NCBI RefSeq assembly: GCF_902635505.1
Contig: NC_045428.1
Span: forward strand, 151,725,641-151,789,640
Length of the DNA: 64,000 nucleotides
Direction: 5' to 3'
DNA from: Sarcophilus harrisii
Taxonomy: Eukaryota; Chordata; Mammalia; Dasyuromorphia; Dasyuridae
Shown here: piece by piece, positions 59,291-64,000 of the stretch
How positions within the stretch are numbered: position 1 is the stretch's first letter
Layout of the letters: each line of letters opens with the position of its first letter
The notes under the pieces: model-generated
The model's input: only the letters and a program-made list of their open reading frames with translations
Databases searched by the model: none
What the model was told of the DNA's origin: nothing
Translations under genes and position numbers: made by a program

Positions 59291-60325
59291 TTATCCATTA
59301 ATTCCACCAGGGGAAGTTTTCCCATGCTTCGAGGTAGACAATATCCTAACTCACTGATGGGTTTGTGATCTATCAATTAATCTCAACCTTGTTTAGCCCA
59401 TCTGTTGAGACACTCTGCCAGGGTATGGTGTGCCACTGCACATTACAGCTTCTTGGAGCCATAGGTGAAAGTCGAATGCCAAGTTGACAAAGATGTGGAT
59501 GAGTAGCCCTGAAAAAGGCTCAACAAGACCTCAAACCAGTGGTGCTAGTCCTCCTTGAACATTCATGCACTTAAAAAAGAACAAGTAAGTCACAACTAAA
59601 TTTTAGTGTTCTCCAAAACTCTGGCCTGGATTCTCTTCTCTCTTCAGAGATTAACCAGCTCCCAACACTTCAATTTTCAGTAATTCATAAATAATATATT
59701 TTTAGATATAGACAATGACAAAACATCTATCATAGGTACAAAGCAGTATTATTTATTATGGGAATTAACACACAGGAGTTAGCAAGGAAAGGGGTTTTAA
59801 CATTAACAATTTACAAGACAAATTCCCTAGTGGAACTTACAATTAACCAGAAGGAAGATGCCGTTAAAAAGAATACAGTCACTTCAAAGGCATAGAGACA
59901 GAATATGAATTGCCATGAGTAGATAATTCACTCCTAAATTCCAAGGTTACATTAACAACTCTACCTGGATCCAGGTAGAGGATCTCTTTGCCTGAATATC
60001 TTGCCCACCAAACCAAGATGCTCAAAATTCAACTCAATATCTTTCCCTGAACTCATTCTCTTCTCCCAATATCCCATATCTGTTAAACAGAATTACCATC
60101 CTTTTTAAGTCACTCGAACTGAAAATCTCAATTAGTTTTTATTATTCCCTCTTAGATCTCTAAGATCTTTTCTAGTTCAACATTTATGATCATATGAACC
60201 CGCTAACTGGTCCCTTCTTTCCAATCCACCCTTCACATCACTATCAGAATATTTTTAATGAATATTTCTACTATTGCTACTACTTCCCCTATTTAAACCC
60301 CTCGACCAGCATCCTATTTCCAGTT
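59290..60325. other. intergenic, contains an unnamed repeat
   Basis: The 59.42-59.57 kb part (GCTTCTTGGAGCCATAGGTG, GTGGTGCTAGTCCTCCTTGA) matches the reverse complement of 7.44-7.58 kb. The rest is AT-rich with no gene signal. Confidence 0.45.
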
Positions 60326-60341
60326 GAAAAATCAATCAATC

Positions 60342-61210
60342 TTGGCTAAGATGACAGGAAAAAATAATGATGAATGTGGGAGGGTATGTGGAAAAACTGG
60401 GACACTGATGCATTGTTGGTGGAATTGTGAACAAATCCAACCATTCTGGAGAGCAATCTGGAATTATGCCCCAAAAGTTATCAAACTGTGCATACCCTTT
60501 GATCCAGCAGTGCTACTACTGGGCTTATACCCCAAAGAGATACTAAATAAGGGAAAGGGACCTGTTTGTGCCAAAATGTTTGTGGCATCCCTATTTGTAG
60601 TGGCTAGAAACTGGAAAATGAGTGGATGCCCATCAATTGGAGAATGGTTGGGTAAATTGTGGCATATGAATGTTATGGAATATTATTGTTCTGTAAGAAA
60701 TGACCAGCAGGATGAATACAGAGAGGTTTGGAGAGACTTACATGAACTGATGCTAAGTGAAATGAGCAGAACCAGGAGATCATTATATACTTCAACAACG
60801 ATACTATAAGAGGATGTATTCTGATGGAAGTGGATTTCTTCGACAAAGAGATCTAACTCAGCTCCAATTGATCAATGATGGACAGAAGCAGCTACACCCA
60901 GAGAAGGAACACTGGGAAATGAGTGTAAACTGTTTGCATTTTTGTTTTTCTTCCCAGCTTATTTTTACCTTCTGAATCCAATTCTTCCTGTGCAACAAGA
61001 GAACTGTTCGGTTCTGCACATATATATTGTATCTAGTATATACTGTGACCTATTTAAAATGTATAGGACTGCTTGCTATAGGGGAGGGTGTGAAGGAAGG
61101 GAGGGGAAAAATCAGAACAGAAGTGAATGCAAGGGATAATGTTGTAAAAAATTACCCAGGCATATCAATTATTATTTTAAAAAAATAACTCCCCCCCCAA
61201 AAAAAAAAAA
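60342..61210 (+). mobile_element. 5'-truncated L1 with 16-bp target duplication
   Basis: The insert is flanked by GAAAAATCAATCAATC at 60326-60341 and 61211-61226 and ends in an A-rich tail. It holds the ORF2 C-terminus in one open frame to about 60809 (GTLMHCWWNCEQIQPFW, IPFDPAVLLLGLYP, CPSIGEWLGKLWHMNVMEYY) and the 3' UTR. It landed at the head of the repeat that follows. Confidence 0.85.
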
Positions 61211-61985
61211 GAAAAATCAATCAATCAACAAGCATTTATCAAGTGCTTATTATGTGCCAGGCCCTGGGCTAAATTCTGAGGAGAGAGCTAAAACAAAAAC
61301 AATCTGTCCCCTGGAGGAATGTACATTCAAATGGAGAAGACAGCATGTATGTAAATAGGTACATAGAAGATATAAATGGAGTAGATGGAAGATAATTTTA
61401 TCCGGGAAGACTCTAGAAGAAGGAGTAAAGTGGGGCAGGAAGATGGCATTTGAGCCGAATCTAAAAGGAAGCCAAGGATTCTAAGAAATAAAGATGCAGA
61501 GGGAGAGCATTCCAGGTTTGGAGGACAGCTACTTCAAAGGCAAAAAGACAGGATCTGAATTGTCATGAGTATAGGAATGGTAAACAGACCCTAGACTTGA
61601 CTATAGAGCATGTGGAGGACAGTAACAATAATAATTAATAACAATAAAATACAATACAATAAGAAACACAAATACAATAATAAATAAGCTAGCATTTACA
61701 AAATTCTTTAAGGTTTACCAAGTGCTTTACAAACATCTCATTTGATCCTTACAACAATTCTGGGAAATAAGTTCTTTAATCATTTCCCCTTTACAGATGA
61801 GAAAACTGAAACATACAGATCTTAAGTGATTTGCCCAGCTTTAGGCAGCTATTAAGTGTCTGAAGTTGAATTTGAATCAAGTCCTTCTGACTTCAGATCT
61901 AAGAACTTCTGTGTCACCTAGTCACCACTAATATGTATGAAGACTGGAAAAATCGGAAATGATCCAGATTGTGAAGAGCTTTAAA
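61211..61985 (+). repeat. interspersed repeat (AAGCATTTATCAAGTGC family) split by a MIR-type SINE
   Basis: ATTATGTGCCAGGCCCTGGG at the head, GGCATTTGAGCCGAATCT and GAGAGCATTCCAGG in the body, and GATTGTGAAGAGCTTTAAAT at the tail form one long element common in marsupials; family name not certain. About 61.62-61.93 kb is foreign SINE sequence. Confidence 0.65.
61680..61925 (-). repeat. MIR/CORE-SINE (Mar1-like) inserted in the above
   Basis: CTAGCATTTACAAAATTCTT, CATTTGATCCTTACAACAAT, TTTACAGATGAGAAAACTGA and TTGAATTTGAATCAAG are MIR-type blocks in order. A-rich AATACAATAA text precedes it. Confidence 0.75.
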
Positions 61986-62023
61986 TCCTTAAGAGACGAA
62001 GGATTTAAATAAAGCTCTTCACA
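61970..62023. repeat. imperfect hairpin
   Basis: TGTGAAGAGCTTTAAATCCT and, after a short loop, its reverse complement with a 4-base bulge (ending AAAGCTCTTCACA) form 21-base arms at the end of the interspersed repeat. Confidence 0.8.
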
Positions 62024-62329
62024 GTTTCACATTACATGATTATTACAAGAGGGTGATAAGGTAAATTATGCTATAGGAAAATAATTGCTAATTATTTTCT
62101 ATGCTATGACTAGAATAGGGAGCATTTACCAGTGGTTCTGAAACTTTTGTTTTCAGTCTCTTTATCCTAATAAAAATTATTGAGGATCTCTCCAAAGTGT
62201 TTTTGTTTATCTGGATTATATTTATAGACATTTACCATATTGGAAATAAAAACTATTTTTGAATTTGTAGACTCTCTAAAAGGGTTTCAGAGATCCCCAA
62301 GATTCTCTAGACCATACTTTGAGAACCAC

Positions 62330-62780
62330 TGATTTTAGCCTATCATTTAAGGTCTTCCATAATATGCTCCCATCTTAATGCTCCAACCTTATTTCATACT
62401 ACTCCCTTCATGCATTTGGTCTTCTTAGTTAAGTTCCTGCCTTCTCCCATATTCCAACCTCCTCTCCTGCAAAAGACCCTCTTCTACTTCTGCTCAGTCC
62501 TTTACTTTGCTTCAAGGCTCAGTTCAGCTGCTACCTTTTTCCATACTTCTATCTCCTCCTCCAATTTCCCATGCTTCTCTCTTTGGACCTCACCCAGGCA
62601 TAACCATGGTCTAACTCATATTATTGTTATAGCCTTGCATAACTCTGTCACCATCACTCCTTTTGCCCTCAATTCAATAAACTCCAGTAGCCCTCTATTA
62701 TCTCCCAAATCAAATATAAATTTTCTGCTGATATTTAAAGAACTTCATAATCTAGCCCACTTCTATCTTTCCAGTTTTCT
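62330..62780 (+). repeat. L2-like LINE fragment
   Basis: CTTCAAGGCTCAGTTCAGCT, CTGCTACCTTTTTCCAT and later TAGCCCTCTATTATCTCCCA are L2-type text. The long frame at 62410-62847 is therefore not a gene. Confidence 0.55.
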
Positions 62781-63045
62781 TATTTTAGTTTTGGTGATTA
62801 CTACTTTATTTTTTAAATTATTTTGGAAAATGTTATACTCATTTTAATTTATAGAATAAAATAATCATTTTTCATTATATAGTATAATAATGATTGCATG
62901 TGAAACTGAATATCTATCATATACAACTTGCTATTTCTTTTAAATATTACCATGTTATCATGTACATTTCTTTTTTTTTCTTTTTTTCTTCCCTTCTGCC
63001 CCTCTCTAGAGATGACTACCACTAGACACAAATATGTATGTGTAT

Positions 63046-63066
63046 GTACACACACACACACACACA
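63046..63066. repeat. (CA)n microsatellite
   Basis: About nine CA units. Confidence 0.9.
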
Positions 63067-63159
63067 AAATCATTCGCAGACTTTATGCCCCTCCACATAC
63101 TTGGCAATTTAGTGATGTTGTTTTTTTTTGCTCTTCTTCACACAAATCACTCCATATCC

Positions 63160-63445
63160 TGACTGCTGGTGTTTTCAGTGGCAATCCTTCACACCTGAAA
63201 TACTCTCTCTACTTGTCTCCATTTCTTGGTTCTCATCTCTTCAAGCCTCATTTAAGAACCCACATTCTTCAAGAAGCATCTCCCAACACCCCTGACTACT
63301 GGTACCTTTTCTCTAAGATTATTGCCCATTTATCTCATCCATGTCTTTTTTGTACAGTTACATTAGACTATGAGCTCTTTGAGAGGGGAGGCTTTGTTTA
63401 TATACCCAGAGCTCATCTCAGTTCCTGGCAGATGGTGTATTAAGG
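63160..63445 (+). repeat. L2 3' end fragment
   Basis: CCTGAAATACTCTCTCTACT, CTTCAAGCCTCATTTAAGA, AAGAAGCATCTCCCAACACC and TAGACTATGAGCTCTTTGAG follow the L2 consensus order. Confidence 0.75.
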
Positions 63446-64000
63446 GGTCCCCTAAATGAGTTTCCATATTTTCCAGAAATACTGGACTTATAGGATTCAA
63501 GAGGCACTGAAAAAAGGACAAAGCTCCATGAGTCTGCATAATCTATTTTTTGCATCCCAAACTGAATTTCCTGTGTATCCTTGAGAGTCAAGGCTGTTGC
63601 CAATCATCTGCACTAGACTGGGAGATTACTCAGGAAGCTGAGATCCTGGTAAATAGCCACTATAGCTTCATACTTTAGTAGTTCCCAAGATAAAGTAAAT
63701 GCTATTTTTACTATCTTAATTATTCATGCTTTCTCCTCTCTTGCCACTCCCATTTAGGCAGAGATTTCTGTTTCCCCTCCTTTCTTTGTCTCAATTTCAT
63801 AAATATGGAAGCTTCTGTTTGGATTGTAAATTCTTTGCCCTGGCTTAGAGTTCCACATGCATGTTCATTTCTCTTGTAATAAATCTAGTTGCAATGCAAT
63901 GTTTCGTGGATTTGTGATATGTTTTGTAATGAATAGTAAACAGAAATATAATAAATATTTTCTCAGAGATATGTGGTTACCTCCCATAAAATATTAACAT
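63446..64000. other. window end, no gene seen
   Basis: No coding or splice signal, and no repeat I can name. Confidence 0.5.

Noticed and set aside
62410-62847. 145-residue frame
   Set aside because: Lies in L2-like sequence, with no domain or context.
63000-63443. 171-residue plus frame near the window end
   Set aside because: It begins in a T-rich tract, passes through a CA microsatellite and continues in an L2 tail.

Overview
The window looks like a marsupial autosome. It is AT-rich, full of L1, L2 and MIR/CORE-SINE fragments plus a tRNA-type SINE whose sequence I know from marsupials. An Australian lineage, perhaps dasyurid, is a guess from the L1 3' ends and LTR type; no database was searched.

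Two host genes can be supported. The first (+ strand, about 6.02-44.58 kb) encodes a small secreted protein. Exon 1 carries a signal peptide ending LSVALLALSSAQN, which matches the leader of placental salivary proline-rich proteins (PRB/PRH/PRR4). The body is not one repeat-bearing exon as in placental PRPs. It is spread over dozens of mini-exons of 18-33 nt, all in phase 1, each adding 6-11 residues rich in P, Q, A, S and E (for example PAQSEQQPAE). An 87-nt exon then adds a very basic tail and a short last exon ends in R-T-E-stop, followed by AATAAA. Most mini-exons sit in diverged tandem copies of a roughly 0.9-1.7 kb genomic unit. From 24.3 to 28.4 kb the exon plus a 93-nt intron has itself become a satellite of about 37 units with a 123-bp period. 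Many copies are dead, most by the same G-to-A change at donor position +1, which lies in a CpG. If only the intact exons outside the array plus the cleanest array exons are joined, the product is about 240 residues.

The second gene (- strand, about 51.6-52.6 kb) is an apparently intact single-exon bitter taste receptor, closest from memory to TAS2R42. Human TAS2R42 adjoins the PRB cluster on 12p13, so the pairing supports homology of the first gene to the PRP locus.

Layout: 1-5.9 kb, intergenic with old repeats and microsatellites; 6.0-44.6 kb, the mini-exon gene with two solo LTRs, an L1 tail and an unidentified insert in its introns; 44.6-51.6 kb, a SINE, an L2 tail and several L1 fragments; 51.6-52.6 kb, TAS2R; 52.6-64 kb, an old L1 with ORF1 and ORF2 traces, a younger L1 with clear target duplications, MIR and L2 fragments. 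No RNA gene, CRISPR array or bacterial feature was seen.
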